A stretch of DNA of 64,000 nucleotides from JAOACQ01 sp049968515 (GTDB lineage: Bacteria; Spirochaetota; Brevinematia; Brevinematales; JAOACQ01), in NCBI GenBank assembly GCA_049968515.1, contig JBMFQR010000004.1, positions 1-64,000 on the forward strand, read 5' to 3'. A program made the translations under genes and the position numbers. The notes beneath the pieces were generated by a model. The model saw only the letters and a program-made list of their open reading frames with translations. It was not told the origin of the DNA and did not search any database. Shown here piece after piece: positions 16,618-25,447 of the stretch (the stretch's first letter is position 1; each line of letters begins with the position of its first letter).

Positions 16618-17541
16618 ATGTCAGTAAAAGCAGAGGCGAAGGAAGTGAAAGCTAAAATTTTCAAGAAGGGACATACTTCTAAAGGGATTTCAAACTGGTT
16701 GCCAAAGCTTCTTGTCAGTCCTTCTTTTGTTGCAATGGTGGTATTTATTTATGGGTTCATATTTTGGACAATATGGATATCTTTTACAGATTCAAAGCTG
16801 ATGCCAAATTATAAATTTGTGGGTCTTTCAAACTATATTACTCTTTTTAAAGAGCCGAGATGGTGGGTGGCGTTTAAGAATCTTTTTATCTTTACATCTC
16901 TTTTTGTGCTTTTGTGTATTATTTTTGGGCTTATACTTGCTATCTTACTTGATCAAAAGATAAAAGGGGAGGGGGTTTTTCTAACAATCTATCTCTGTCC
17001 GATGGCTATATCTTTGATAGTTACAGGTGTTGCATGGAAGTGGATATTGAATCCAGAACTCGGTATTGAGAGGCTTGTTCAACAACTTGGCTTTGCAGAG
17101 TTTCAGTTCCGGTGGCTTGTTGACTCAAACTTTGCAATATATACTGTTGTTATGGCAGCAGTCTGGCAATCTACAGGTTATGCAATGGCACTTTTTCTTG
17201 CAGGATTGAGGGGTATAGATAACTCTCTGATTGAAGCGGCGAAGGTAGATGGTGCAAATATGTTCCAGATTTATACGAGGGTTATTATTCCTTGTTTGAG
17301 GCCAGTATTTTTAAGTTGCGTGGTTATACTTTCTCATATTGCTATTAAAACTTTCGACCTTGTTATGGCATTGACAAAGGGTGGACCGGGGTATGCTACG
17401 GATGTCCCGGCTACTTTTATGTACTCCTTTGCGTTTAATAGGGGCAGGCTTGCTATTGGTGCAGCGAGTGCTGTGATAATGTTTGTAATTGTTATTTCCT
17501 TTATAGTTCCATACTTATATATCGAAAGGGAAGGGAGGTAA
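16618..17541 (+). CDS. Sugar ABC transporter permease (MalF/UgpA type)
   Basis: 307 residues with six predicted membrane segments and a cytoplasmic N-terminal extension. The EAA loop reads EAAKVDGANMFQIYTRVIIP (about residues 204-223), which docks the ATPase. It is one of two permeases for the binding protein upstream. It ends four bases before the next permease ORF. Confidence 0.92.
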   Translation: MSVKAEAKEVKAKIFKKGHTSKGISNWLPKLLVSPSFVAMVVFIYGFIFWTIWISFTDSKLMPNYKFVGLSNYITLFKEPRWWVAFKNLFIFTSLFVLLCIIFGLILAILLDQKIKGEGVFLTIYLCPMAISLIVTGVAWKWILNPELGIERLVQQLGFAEFQFRWLVDSNFAIYTVVMAAVWQSTGYAMALFLAGLRGIDNSLIEAAKVDGANMFQIYTRVIIPCLRPVFLSCVVILSHIAIKTFDLVMALTKGGPGYATDVPATFMYSFAFNRGRLAIGAASAVIMFVIVISFIVPYLYIEREGR

Positions 17542-17545
17542 TCCA

Positions 17546-18439
17546 ATGAGTGAAAGAAATCCAAATATAAACAAATGTGAAAAATCCAATGTTATTTTTA
17601 GCAAAATAGTACTTTATATTATCCTTACAATTGTTGCGATCTATTTTTTGATTCCATTCTTTGTGATGTTTTTGACATCAATAAAGACGATGAATGATAT
17701 TCGGACGGGTACACTTATCTCCTGGCCGAGAGAGTTTTCTCTCGAAGCTTGGATTAAGGCATGGAGTACGGCAAACATAGGTGCTGGTGGAGCTGGAATG
17801 AAAAGATATTTTCTTAATTCGATAATTATGGTTATACCTGCAGTGGCTATTTCCACAATTATTGGTGCAATAAATGGGTATATCTTTTCAAAGTGGAGGT
17901 TTAAGGGTAGTGAAGTCTTCTTTTCTCTTTTAATGCTTGGTTGTTTTATACCATTTCAGGTAATATTGTTGCCAATGTCGAGAACTCTTGGACTTCTGGG
18001 TTTAGGGCAGAGCATTCAGGGTCTCGTACTTGTACATGTTGTTTATGGGATACCTTTTACTACATTGTTTTTCAGGAATTTCTATGTATCTTTTCCCACC
18101 GAGCTTATAGAGGTGGCAAAGGTGGATGGAGCTGGATTTTTTAAGATATGGGTTGAAATTATACTTCCACTTTCTGCACCTGTTTTCGCTGTTACAGTGA
18201 TATGGCAGTTTACACAGATATGGAATGACTTTCTCTTTGGTGTCTGTTTTTCAGGCAGTGGCAGTCAGCCAGTCACAGTTGCTTTGAATAATTTAGTTAA
18301 TACAAGCACCGGGGTAAAAGAGTACAATGTTGATATGGCGGCAGCAATAATAGCTGGACTTCCTACACTTCTTGTGTATTTTCTTTCCGGTAAATACTTT
18401 GTTAGAGGACTTACAGCCGGAGCACTGTCCGGTACATAG
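17546..18439 (+). CDS. Sugar ABC transporter permease (MalG/UgpE type)
   Basis: 297 residues with six membrane segments and an EAA loop EVAKVDGAGFFKIWVEIILP. It pairs with the MalF-type permease. No ATP-binding gene follows: a strong terminator lies directly downstream, so the importer must use an ATPase encoded elsewhere, as several sugar importers do (MsmK-like sharing). Confidence 0.92.
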   Translation: MSERNPNINKCEKSNVIFSKIVLYIILTIVAIYFLIPFFVMFLTSIKTMNDIRTGTLISWPREFSLEAWIKAWSTANIGAGGAGMKRYFLNSIIMVIPAVAISTIIGAINGYIFSKWRFKGSEVFFSLLMLGCFIPFQVILLPMSRTLGLLGLGQSIQGLVLVHVVYGIPFTTLFFRNFYVSFPTELIEVAKVDGAGFFKIWVEIILPLSAPVFAVTVIWQFTQIWNDFLFGVCFSGSGSQPVTVALNNLVNTSTGVKEYNVDMAAAIIAGLPTLLVYFLSGKYFVRGLTAGALSGT

Positions 18440-18444
18440 AGCAA

Positions 18445-18478
18445 AAAAAGTGTGCGGGTTATAGCCTGCACACTTTTT
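18445..18478 (+). terminator. Intrinsic terminator of the sugar transporter operon
   Basis: An 11-bp stem (18445-18455 with 18468-18478; GTGTGC core) is extended by further pairs inside and ends in five T plus CTTTT. It starts five bases after the permease stop. Confidence 0.92.
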
Positions 18479-18499
18479 CTTTTAAATCAGGTCAATCTG

Positions 18500-18528
18500 T
18501 TGAATAATTTTAAAAAATATCTTAAAAT
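18500..18528 (+). promoter_or_regulatory. Promoter of mreBCD
   Basis: TTGAAT (18500-18505) and TAAAAT (18523-18528) with a 17-base spacer, 36 bases before the mreB start. Confidence 0.65.
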
Positions 18529-18564
18529 AATTGGGTAAGTTTTAGTGAGAAAGGGGAAAATAGT

Positions 18565-19593
18565 ATGAGTATTTTTACTGCCATAAGAGATGCTTTTATC
18601 AATGATCTGGCAATTGATTTAGGTACTGCCAATACATTGATATATGTTAGAGGGAAAGGAATAGTTCTCTCAGAGCCCTCTGTTGTTGCCATACAGACTG
18701 GTACCGGTAAAGTTATGGCTGTCGGCAGAGAAGCAAAAAATATGCTTGGTAAGACGCCGGGCGATATTGTGGCGATAAGACCAATGAGAGAGGGTGTTAT
18801 TGCTGATTTTGAGGTTGTTGGCAAAATGCTGAAATATTTTATCAGCAAGAGCCAGACCGGTAGGAAGCTTGTCCATCCGAGAGTTGTGATCGGAGTACCC
18901 ACCGGCGTTACCGAGGTTGAAAAGCGAGCTGTCAAAGAGTCAGTTGAGCAAGCAGGTGCTACAAAAAGCTATCTTATAGAAGCACCAAAAGCTGCAGCTT
19001 TAGGCGCCAACATTCCCATAGAAGAGCCAGTAGGTCATATGATAATAGATATAGGAGGTGGGACGACAGAGGTTGCAGTGCTTTCTCTCGGAGGCATTGT
19101 TATATCAAACTCTATAAGAGTGGGAGGAGATAAATTTGATGAGGCAATAATGGCACATCTCAAAAAATATCACAACCTTGTCATTGGTGAAAGGACGGCG
19201 GAAGAATTAAAGATAAAGATTGGAAGTGCATATCCTCTCAAGACAGTTGAAACAATGGAGATAAAGGGAAGGGATGCAATAAGTGGCTTGCCGAGGGTTT
19301 TAAAGATAGATAGTGTTGAGGTGAGAGAGGCATTACAAGAGACTGTTAATAAGGTTCTTGAAGCTGTGAGGCAAACTTTAGATCAGACACCACCGGAGCT
19401 TGCCTCTGATATAATAGAAAGGGGTATTGTAATGGCTGGTGGTGGGTCACTCTTAAGAGGGTTATCCAAGTTTATTTCCAAAAACACTGGTGTTCCTGTT
19501 TTTCTTGCTGAAAATCCACTTACATGTGATGTACTCGGGGCTGGTAAATTTCTTGAGCAGATAAGAAAGTATGAAAGTCAGTATGTAGAGTAG
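18565..19593 (+). CDS. mreB: Rod shape-determining protein MreB
   Basis: 342 residues, an actin-fold ATPase that forms membrane-bound filaments guiding lateral wall synthesis. Actin-family motifs are visible: DLGTANTLIY (phosphate 1, about residues 18-27), MIIDIGGGTTEVAVLSLGG (phosphate 2, about 160-178) and GIVMAGGGSLLRGL (adenosine motif, about 287-300). The N-terminus carries a short amphipathic segment. It is followed by mreC and mreD. Confidence 0.97.
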   Translation: MSIFTAIRDAFINDLAIDLGTANTLIYVRGKGIVLSEPSVVAIQTGTGKVMAVGREAKNMLGKTPGDIVAIRPMREGVIADFEVVGKMLKYFISKSQTGRKLVHPRVVIGVPTGVTEVEKRAVKESVEQAGATKSYLIEAPKAAALGANIPIEEPVGHMIIDIGGGTTEVAVLSLGGIVISNSIRVGGDKFDEAIMAHLKKYHNLVIGERTAEELKIKIGSAYPLKTVETMEIKGRDAISGLPRVLKIDSVEVREALQETVNKVLEAVRQTLDQTPPELASDIIERGIVMAGGGSLLRGLSKFISKNTGVPVFLAENPLTCDVLGAGKFLEQIRKYESQYVE

Positions 19594-19607
19594 GGTCATT
19601 TTAATAT

Positions 19608-20486
19608 ATGCAATTTTTGTATTTTTACAGGAACAAAAAGATATTTACATTAGTTATTTTGCTTTTTATTTCTTTTGGTCTTATGTTTCTTAATATAAGG
19701 GTTCCTGTCGTTCAATTCAGAAGGGTACTTTTCTTTATTTCATATCCTTTTGAACTTCTGTTTAACTGGGCTGGAAGCACCACAGTAAAGTTTTTTACCT
19801 CATTCAGGAAGGTTGAGGAGCTTGAGAAGGAGCTGTCGATTACAAAGGAAAGACTTATAAAATATCAGGAACTTCTTTTGATGTTTCAACAGCTTGTGAA
19901 AGAGAATGAGGAACTGAAGAAGTTACTTGAGATTCGGAAAACCATCCCATTCAAAACATTTTATGCCAGAATTACTTTCCGGGATCCATCATTTTTGAAT
20001 CAGATTTTTGTTATTGATAAAGGTGCAAAGGATGGGATTAAGGCAAATATGTGTGTTGTTTCCTACAATGAGAATGGAGAGATTTTTCTGGTTGGCAAGG
20101 TTATAGAGACCTCTCTTTTTTCCTCCAAGGTGAAGGTTTTGAATGCCTCAGATTTTTATATAGGTGTGACTTTTGAGAAAAATAGATATATTGGAATTAT
20201 GAAGGGGGGTGGTATCTTTCAGAATTGTGTTGTCAACTATATTCCCGTCGATGCTCAGATTGATATTGGCGAAAATGTATTGACAAGTGGAGAGAGTGAG
20301 ATTTTTCCGGGTAATATAAAGATAGGGAAGGTTGTTGCATTTGGAAGTTCTGTGAGAGATAAGTTTTTCAAGAAGGTTTATGTGAGGCCTGAGCTTGTTT
20401 ACTCAAAGATAAGGGATGTTTTTGTTATTCTGGAATCCCCGGCTGAAAAAAATCTTGATGATAAAGTAGAGAAAAATGAAGAATGA
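19608..20486 (+). CDS. mreC: Rod shape-determining protein MreC
   Basis: 292 residues: one N-terminal membrane segment (about 12-30), a coiled coil (about 60-105) with LVKENEELKKLLEIRK, then a two-domain beta-barrel periplasmic part. MreC links MreB filaments to the wall synthases. The gene overlaps mreD by 11 bases. Confidence 0.92.
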   Translation: MQFLYFYRNKKIFTLVILLFISFGLMFLNIRVPVVQFRRVLFFISYPFELLFNWAGSTTVKFFTSFRKVEELEKELSITKERLIKYQELLLMFQQLVKENEELKKLLEIRKTIPFKTFYARITFRDPSFLNQIFVIDKGAKDGIKANMCVVSYNENGEIFLVGKVIETSLFSSKVKVLNASDFYIGVTFEKNRYIGIMKGGGIFQNCVVNYIPVDAQIDIGENVLTSGESEIFPGNIKIGKVVAFGSSVRDKFFKKVYVRPELVYSKIRDVFVILESPAEKNLDDKVEKNEE

Positions 20487-20973
20487 AATCTGGTTTTATG
20501 TAAAATACGGAATTTTGATTGTTCTTTTATTATCAATTCAATCGACTTCTTTTCTTTCTATTTTTGATATTGCACCTGATTTGATTTTAATTTTAACACT
20601 TATACACAATCTTTACTTTGGTGGATATAAGGGAATGTTTTTTGGCTTTTTTATGGGTATTGCTGTGGATAGTATGTCTGGAATTCCTCTCGGACTTAAT
20701 TCTTTTGTGCTTACCTTTATAAGCTGGTTTCTTGATTTTTACAGAAAGTATATATTTGTCTCTGATATTTTTTCTTTTTCGTTATTTATTATAATTGCTA
20801 CAATTATGAAATATGCTCTTTATATATTGTTTTACTGGATCTTCAGGATTGAAATCTTGGGCTGGTATCTACTTCTCAAGTTAGCTGGAGAGATTTTCTA
20901 TAATGTGATAATTGGTATACCTATGTTTTTTTTATTACCTTACATTTTCAGAAAAAGAAGCACCCTGATCTAA
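20476..20973 (+). CDS. mreD: Rod shape-determining protein MreD
   Basis: 165 residues with five or six membrane segments and the family pattern: an APDLILILTL start, the GGYKGMFFGFFMGIAVD loop and PLGLN. It is an inner-membrane partner of MreC. The usual downstream mrdA (PBP2) and rodA are not present; an unrelated repeat protein gene follows. Confidence 0.9.
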   Translation: MKNEIWFYVKYGILIVLLLSIQSTSFLSIFDIAPDLILILTLIHNLYFGGYKGMFFGFFMGIAVDSMSGIPLGLNSFVLTFISWFLDFYRKYIFVSDIFSFSLFIIIATIMKYALYILFYWIFRIEILGWYLLLKLAGEIFYNVIIGIPMFFLLPYIFRKRSTLI

Positions 20974-21049
20974 AAAATTATTTTTTGTTTAAAAATTGAA
21001 AAATAGTTATTTTGGGTGTAAATTTATATTGTGGTTAATGGAGGTTTTT

Positions 21050-21706
21050 ATGAAATTTAATAAGATCTTTGCCTGCACATTACTTCTTATGGGGCTTTTT
21101 CTTTGCTTTTATGCTGAAACTACAAAGTTGATAAAATCAAAGAATGACTTTGGCGGGAAAACATATGAAACTGTTTTTAAAGAAGGAGATAAGCTTTTTG
21201 AGCAGTTTAAAATAAATAAGGCAGTTACACATTACGACCAGAATAATGAGATAATAATGGTGGAATATTATTTCACAAGAGAATTTGTTGCAAAGAAGAA
21301 TTATGAGAAGAAGATAGAGTATTACGGGAAAAACAGAAAGGTCAATAAGGCAGAGTATTTTTATACAAAAAAGTTTGCTGATGAGAAGGGTGTATATAAG
21401 GTAATAGACATAATTGATGCAACTGGTGAGGTTGTGCAGGTTTTATTTTTCTATACCGATAAACATATAAGCAAGTATGGATTTGACAATGCAATAATGT
21501 ATCTTGCAAAAGGATATATCACAAAGATAGAATACTATTACACCGATGACTTTGCAAAGAAGCATGGCTATAAGATGAGAGAAGATCAATACCTGTATGA
21601 TTCCAATGGTAACAAAAAGGTTACGTTTTCTATCCTTTATGATGAAGAAAACAAGGAGGTTAAAAGGATAGAAAATCCCACCAATTTAATAGAGCCAGAG
21701 AGATAA
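21050..21706 (+). CDS. Exported protein with four 30-residue aromatic repeats
   Basis: 218 residues, not recognised. A signal peptide spans about 1-22. Residues 71-190 are four units of about 30 residues (71-100, 101-130, 131-159, 160-190) with the pattern [AVI]-[EL]-[YF]-[YF]-[YF]-T-x-x-[FH]-[AVI], then Lys/Gly/Tyr, then I-x-Y and a GxVxK turn. The units suggest a beta-rich solenoid or hairpin array, somewhat like MORN in rhythm but different in sequence. The ATG at 21050 is chosen because GGAGG (21040-21044) lies five bases upstream; the longer frame from 20996 would begin with a non-signal sequence. Confidence 0.7.
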   Translation: MKFNKIFACTLLLMGLFLCFYAETTKLIKSKNDFGGKTYETVFKEGDKLFEQFKINKAVTHYDQNNEIIMVEYYFTREFVAKKNYEKKIEYYGKNRKVNKAEYFYTKKFADEKGVYKVIDIIDATGEVVQVLFFYTDKHISKYGFDNAIMYLAKGYITKIEYYYTDDFAKKHGYKMREDQYLYDSNGNKKVTFSILYDEENKEVKRIENPTNLIEPER

Positions 21707-21770
21707 TTTTTTGACTTTTCTGTAATTTTATTTCAAAATAATTTTGCTGTTAGGTTAATGTTGGTTCTGT

Positions 21771-21858
21771 CCAGAAAGGCCAAATAGCGTAGCACCACTC
21801 TGCGAAGCCAGCTAAAAAGGCGGGATAGCATAGCGACAGACTGCTGAAGGGCGGTCTG
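21771..21858 (+). ncRNA. GC-rich imperfect tandem repeat, candidate structured leader of hrb
   Basis: Two related 40-45-nt units lie end to end (about 21771-21814 and 21813-21858), sharing AAAGGC, ATAGC-n-TAGC, CTGC and AAG-n-C blocks. They are much richer in G+C than the surroundings. The second unit folds into CAGACTGC/GCGGTCTG (21837-21844 with 21851-21858); the first can pair CGTAG with CTGCG. It lies between a TTGACT (21711-21716) and the hrb start at 21884, so it would sit in the 5' leader. It matches no riboswitch I know. Confidence 0.4.
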
Positions 21859-21883
21859 GGATTTACAAATAAAGGGATGAATT

Positions 21884-22567
21884 ATGAAAGACCTCGAAAC
21901 ACTTTTTCTTATAAATTATGGCTTATATATAGCCTGTTCGGTGAATAAAGAGGGCAAATTTAATGGTTTTATCGCAAATGCTTTAACTCAGGTGAATTCT
22001 GAGCCTCCGACTTTTGCCATTGTTGTAAACAAAAAAAATTTTACCCATGAGTATATTAAGGAAAGCAATCTTTTTTCTGTGTCTATTCTCTCTATCAATA
22101 CACCGCTTCCTTTCATAGGAAAGTTTGGCTTTAAGAGTGGCAGGGAAGTGAATAAATTTGAGAATGTTAATTTCAGAGTTGTCGAGAATGGTTTGCCAGT
22201 AATTATAGATTATACGATAGGTTATTTTACTTCAAAGGTTTTCAAAGAGGTGGATATGGGCACACATACCATCTTTGTTGGCAATTTGCTTGAAGCAGAA
22301 ATATTGACTGATGAAGAACCTATGAGTTATATTTATTATAGAAAGGTTAAAAGGGGAGTTACTTCAAAGAATGCCCCCACTTATATAGAAAAGAAAATGG
22401 AGGTAAAAATGGAAAAATATGTCTGTAAGGTTTGTGGCTATGTGTATGATCCTGTTGTTGGAGACCCCGATTCTGGAATAAGTCCGGGTACTCCATTTGA
22501 TAAATTACCTGATTCCTGGGTATGTCCTGTTTGTGGGGCTGGAAAGGATCAGTTTGAAAAGGAGTAA
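21884..22567 (+). CDS. hrb: High-molecular-weight rubredoxin: flavin reductase fused to rubredoxin
   Basis: 227 residues. Residues 1-165 form an FMN-binding flavin-reductase-like domain (CSVNKEGKFNGFIANALTQV, later GTHTIFVGNLLEAEIL). Residues about 176-227 are a complete rubredoxin with CKVCGYVYD and CPVCGAG, the four Fe ligands. The same fusion in Moorella (Hrb) passes electrons from NAD(P)H to FprA for O2 and NO reduction. fprA follows after 14 bases, which supports that role. Inside the gene an ATG at 22409 preceded by GGAGG (22399-22403) could give a free 52-residue rubredoxin. Confidence 0.93.
   Translation: MKDLETLFLINYGLYIACSVNKEGKFNGFIANALTQVNSEPPTFAIVVNKKNFTHEYIKESNLFSVSILSINTPLPFIGKFGFKSGREVNKFENVNFRVVENGLPVIIDYTIGYFTSKVFKEVDMGTHTIFVGNLLEAEILTDEEPMSYIYYRKVKRGVTSKNAPTYIEKKMEVKMEKYVCKVCGYVYDPVVGDPDSGISPGTPFDKLPDSWVCPVCGAGKDQFEKE
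22409..22567 (+). CDS. Possible separately translated rubredoxin (internal start within hrb)
   Basis: An in-frame ATG at 22409 has a consensus GGAGG (22399-22403) at five-base spacing. It would yield exactly the 52-residue rubredoxin domain starting MEKYVCKVCGYVYDP, the normal start and length of a free rubredoxin. The linker that holds this ribosome site (IEKKMEVK) is not needed for either fold. Confidence 0.45.
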   Translation: MEKYVCKVCGYVYDPVVGDPDSGISPGTPFDKLPDSWVCPVCGAGKDQFEKE

Positions 22568-22581
22568 AAAAGGAGCGTTTT

Positions 22582-23775
22582 ATGGCTTACAGAGTGCTCG
22601 CTGAATATATATATGAGGTTGGTGCTATAGACTGGAACAGGCGTAGCTTTGATGAACTTGTTCCTCTTCATGAAGGTACAAGCTATAATGCATATCTCAT
22701 AAAGGCTAATGAGAAGATAGTACTGATAGATACTGTAGATCCAAAAATGACTTCTGTTCTTTTAGATAATCTTGGTGAGCTTAAGATTGACAGGATTGAT
22801 TATCTTGTGTCGAATCATGCAGAGCAGGATCATTCTGGAAGCATTCCTGATATTTTAAAGCTTTATCCGATGGCAAAGGTGGTAACCAATCAAAAGTGTA
22901 AGCAATTTCTTATGGATCTTCTTCTCATTCCTGAAGAAAAGTTTATTGTTGTGAATGATAATGAAAGATTATCTCTCGGAAATAAAACACTGAGATTTAT
23001 TCTTTTTCCCTGGGTTCACTGGCCAGAAACGATGTTAACATATCTTGAAGAGGATAAAATACTTTTCTCGTGTGATCTTTTTGGTTCACATGTGGCTGAT
23101 TCAAGGCTTTTTGCTAAAAAAGAAGATGAAATAATGGTTTATGAAGGTGCATTAAGATATTTTTCTGAAATAATGTATCCTTTTAGGGACAATATTCGAA
23201 ATCAGTTTTCAAAGGTTGAGGAGCTTGAGATAAGATATATTGCACCTTCTCATGGCAAGGTTTATGAAAATCCTTCCTTTATAATGCAATGTTATAAGGA
23301 GTGGATTTCACCTGATGTTAAAAACAGGGTGGTTATAGCTTATAATTCAATGCACCACAGCACTGAGGCAATGGTTAATTATCTTGTTGGTGAGCTTACA
23401 GAGAGAGGGATTCCGGTAGTTCCATTTCACCTTTCTTTTACTGATGTCGGAAAGCTCGCAATGGAGATTACGGATGCAGCGACTGTAATAGTCGGCACTC
23501 CTCAGGTTCTTGGCGGAATGCATCCCTCTGTGGCTTATGCTGTTTACTTTTACAATCTCTTAAGACCAAAGACAAAATTTGTCTCAATAATTGGTTCTTA
23601 TGGCTGGGGTGGCAAAATGGTTGAGCAGATAGAGTCTATGCTTTATAACCTTAAGGCTGAAATACTTCCGCCGGTTATTGCGAAGGGATATCCGAAAGCT
23701 GAAGATTTTAAAGCTTTAAGTGAGCTTGCTGATAAAATACTTGAAAAGCATAAGAGCATCGGGGTGATTAAATAA
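22582..23775 (+). CDS. fprA: FprA, A-type diiron flavoprotein (NO/O2 reductase)
   Basis: 397 residues: an N-terminal metallo-beta-lactamase-like diiron domain and a C-terminal flavodoxin-like FMN domain starting VVIAYNSMHHSTEAM (about 253). All expected diiron ligands are present: HAEQDH (79-84), His145, Asp164 and His223. Enzymes of this class reduce NO to N2O and O2 to water in anaerobes. The adjacent rubredoxin-flavin reductase is its likely electron donor. Confidence 0.95.
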   Translation: MAYRVLAEYIYEVGAIDWNRRSFDELVPLHEGTSYNAYLIKANEKIVLIDTVDPKMTSVLLDNLGELKIDRIDYLVSNHAEQDHSGSIPDILKLYPMAKVVTNQKCKQFLMDLLLIPEEKFIVVNDNERLSLGNKTLRFILFPWVHWPETMLTYLEEDKILFSCDLFGSHVADSRLFAKKEDEIMVYEGALRYFSEIMYPFRDNIRNQFSKVEELEIRYIAPSHGKVYENPSFIMQCYKEWISPDVKNRVVIAYNSMHHSTEAMVNYLVGELTERGIPVVPFHLSFTDVGKLAMEITDAATVIVGTPQVLGGMHPSVAYAVYFYNLLRPKTKFVSIIGSYGWGGKMVEQIESMLYNLKAEILPPVIAKGYPKAEDFKALSELADKILEKHKSIGVIK

Positions 23776-23827
23776 AATTTCATTCTGTTTTTAAAGTCTT
23801 TTCACCTTCTTAAAAGCTTGGTTTTTT

Positions 23828-25447
23828 CTATCTTAGTGTAAAGCTCATTATGTTTGATTTTGAGGTTATATTTTCTATATAAATATAAGCCTTGTTACTG
23901 CTCGAATAAGTTGTAGATGTAAAGTATATCATTGGTGGATTACTATCAGGTGTAAGTCTATCATTATTTCCATAATAAAATGTATCGTTCGAACTTCCAT
24001 AATCAACCCTTTTTCTTAAATCAAAACCATTCGTTCCATCTGCCTCTACAACCTCAACCCCGTGTATTCTGTATAAGCCAGCATTGACTATGTTATTGGA
24101 CATATAATAGTCGGTTGTAAAATTTTCATTTATCCTCAATATTAAAAGCCCTTCACCGGGCAGATATTCTGTCCAAGTCCCGGGTATTTTAACCTTGTTT
24201 TCTATAAGCAGATATTGTCTGCCTGATGGATCTGGGAGGGTTACTTTTATGGCTTTCTTACTTTCTTCTATATTGGTGAGTTCGATTATAGTAAACATAT
24301 GGGGAAAATCAATGGGAAATTCAAAAATTTCTTTGTCTGAATCTGTTTTTTTATTGTCTGGAAATAAAAAGCAGGATAGATTAAAGAGAGAGAACAAAGA
24401 AAACATAATAAAAAGCCTTTTTAGTGCTTTTAGTTTTTCTTTTTTGAATTTTTCAAAAATTATGTAAGTGATAATTGAGATTAAAATTGCAATATAACTA
24501 AAACTATCTTTAAGACCAGCAATCAGCAAGGGCTCTTCAACTGTTATCCAGCCGAGCCTTGCCTTTTCCCAGGAAAGGAGGGGTGCTGGTTGCTCCCCCA
24601 GCTTTTTTGGACCGAGCCACGCACCGTAACTCATAAGGCTCCAGTCACCAACTCCATGAGTCAGGTAGCTCGTGTCATATAAATCCGGTAGACCAAAGAT
24701 ATGACCAAGTTCATGTGCAAAGACACCAATTGCACTATCACCTGGGTTTTCAATATACTCAGGCTGGATGGTATAATCGTCAATTACTTTGCCATTGTTT
24801 GTCCTTGGTCCGCTTCCATCTCCCCAATCTTTTGCTTCCGAAAGACTCCATCTGTGTGACCATATATAGTCTGCGTTTGTAGAGGCAACCTCTTCCCCCA
24901 TCCCGGCGTGAATTACTATCACACCATCTACCCTGCCATCGCTGTCATTATCGAACTGGCTAAAATCCACTCCATTGCTTATTGCCATATCAATTGCTTC
25001 TCCTACAAGCTCTCCAGCATGAAGGTCATCACCATTGTAGTCATTTTTACCATAGTATTGATAATTGCTTTTGGATGTATATATTCCATAAACAATTAAT
25101 GTGAGATTTAACTTTCCACCCGACATATCGTAGTAATATTTTTTAAGTGAAAGCTGGTTTTCATTTGTACCATTGAGTAGATTTGAGAAAAAAGTTGTAG
25201 TTGAGACACTTTCATTTGATAGATCTGTAAATTGTATAAGTAAGACTGGAAATTTTATATTTCCAGATGTTTTAGTTGTCTTCTGTGGTGAATATTCCCT
25301 TTTTGTTATGCCTAAAGTTGTTAGTTTTTTTGCAGCATATCCTTTTACCTGACTTAAAAATATAGAATTGGTTATTATAGATGGATGTGGGGGCATTGAA
25401 AAACCCAATCCTGAAATGAGTAGCATTAGAAAAGAAAATTTTTTCAC
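23828..25447 (-). CDS. M6-family secreted metalloprotease with an unusual membrane insertion
   Basis: 539 residues. The N-terminal signal-like segment (1-18) is followed by an immune-inhibitor-A-like catalytic domain with the zinc motif HELGHIFGLPDLYD (245-258) and a DxDxDG-like DNDSDGRVDG (167-176) that may bind Ca. After GWITVEE the domain is broken by about 65 residues (roughly 311-375, DNA 24323-24517). These hold two hydrophobic segments, basic residues between them, and NLSC (Cys359), then a polar Lys/Asp stretch; the C-terminal part resumes with GRQYLLIENK. The insert reads like a membrane hairpin or a second lipoprotein signal. GTG start with GGAG at five-base spacing. Confidence 0.85.
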   Translation of the reverse strand: MKKFSFLMLLISGLGFSMPPHPSIITNSIFLSQVKGYAAKKLTTLGITKREYSPQKTTKTSGNIKFPVLLIQFTDLSNESVSTTTFFSNLLNGTNENQLSLKKYYYDMSGGKLNLTLIVYGIYTSKSNYQYYGKNDYNGDDLHAGELVGEAIDMAISNGVDFSQFDNDSDGRVDGVIVIHAGMGEEVASTNADYIWSHRWSLSEAKDWGDGSGPRTNNGKVIDDYTIQPEYIENPGDSAIGVFAHELGHIFGLPDLYDTSYLTHGVGDWSLMSYGAWLGPKKLGEQPAPLLSWEKARLGWITVEEPLLIAGLKDSFSYIAILISIITYIIFEKFKKEKLKALKRLFIMFSLFSLFNLSCFLFPDNKKTDSDKEIFEFPIDFPHMFTIIELTNIEESKKAIKVTLPDPSGRQYLLIENKVKIPGTWTEYLPGEGLLILRINENFTTDYYMSNNIVNAGLYRIHGVEVVEADGTNGFDLRKRVDYGSSNDTFYYGNNDRLTPDSNPPMIYFTSTTYSSSNKAYIYIENITSKSNIMSFTLR

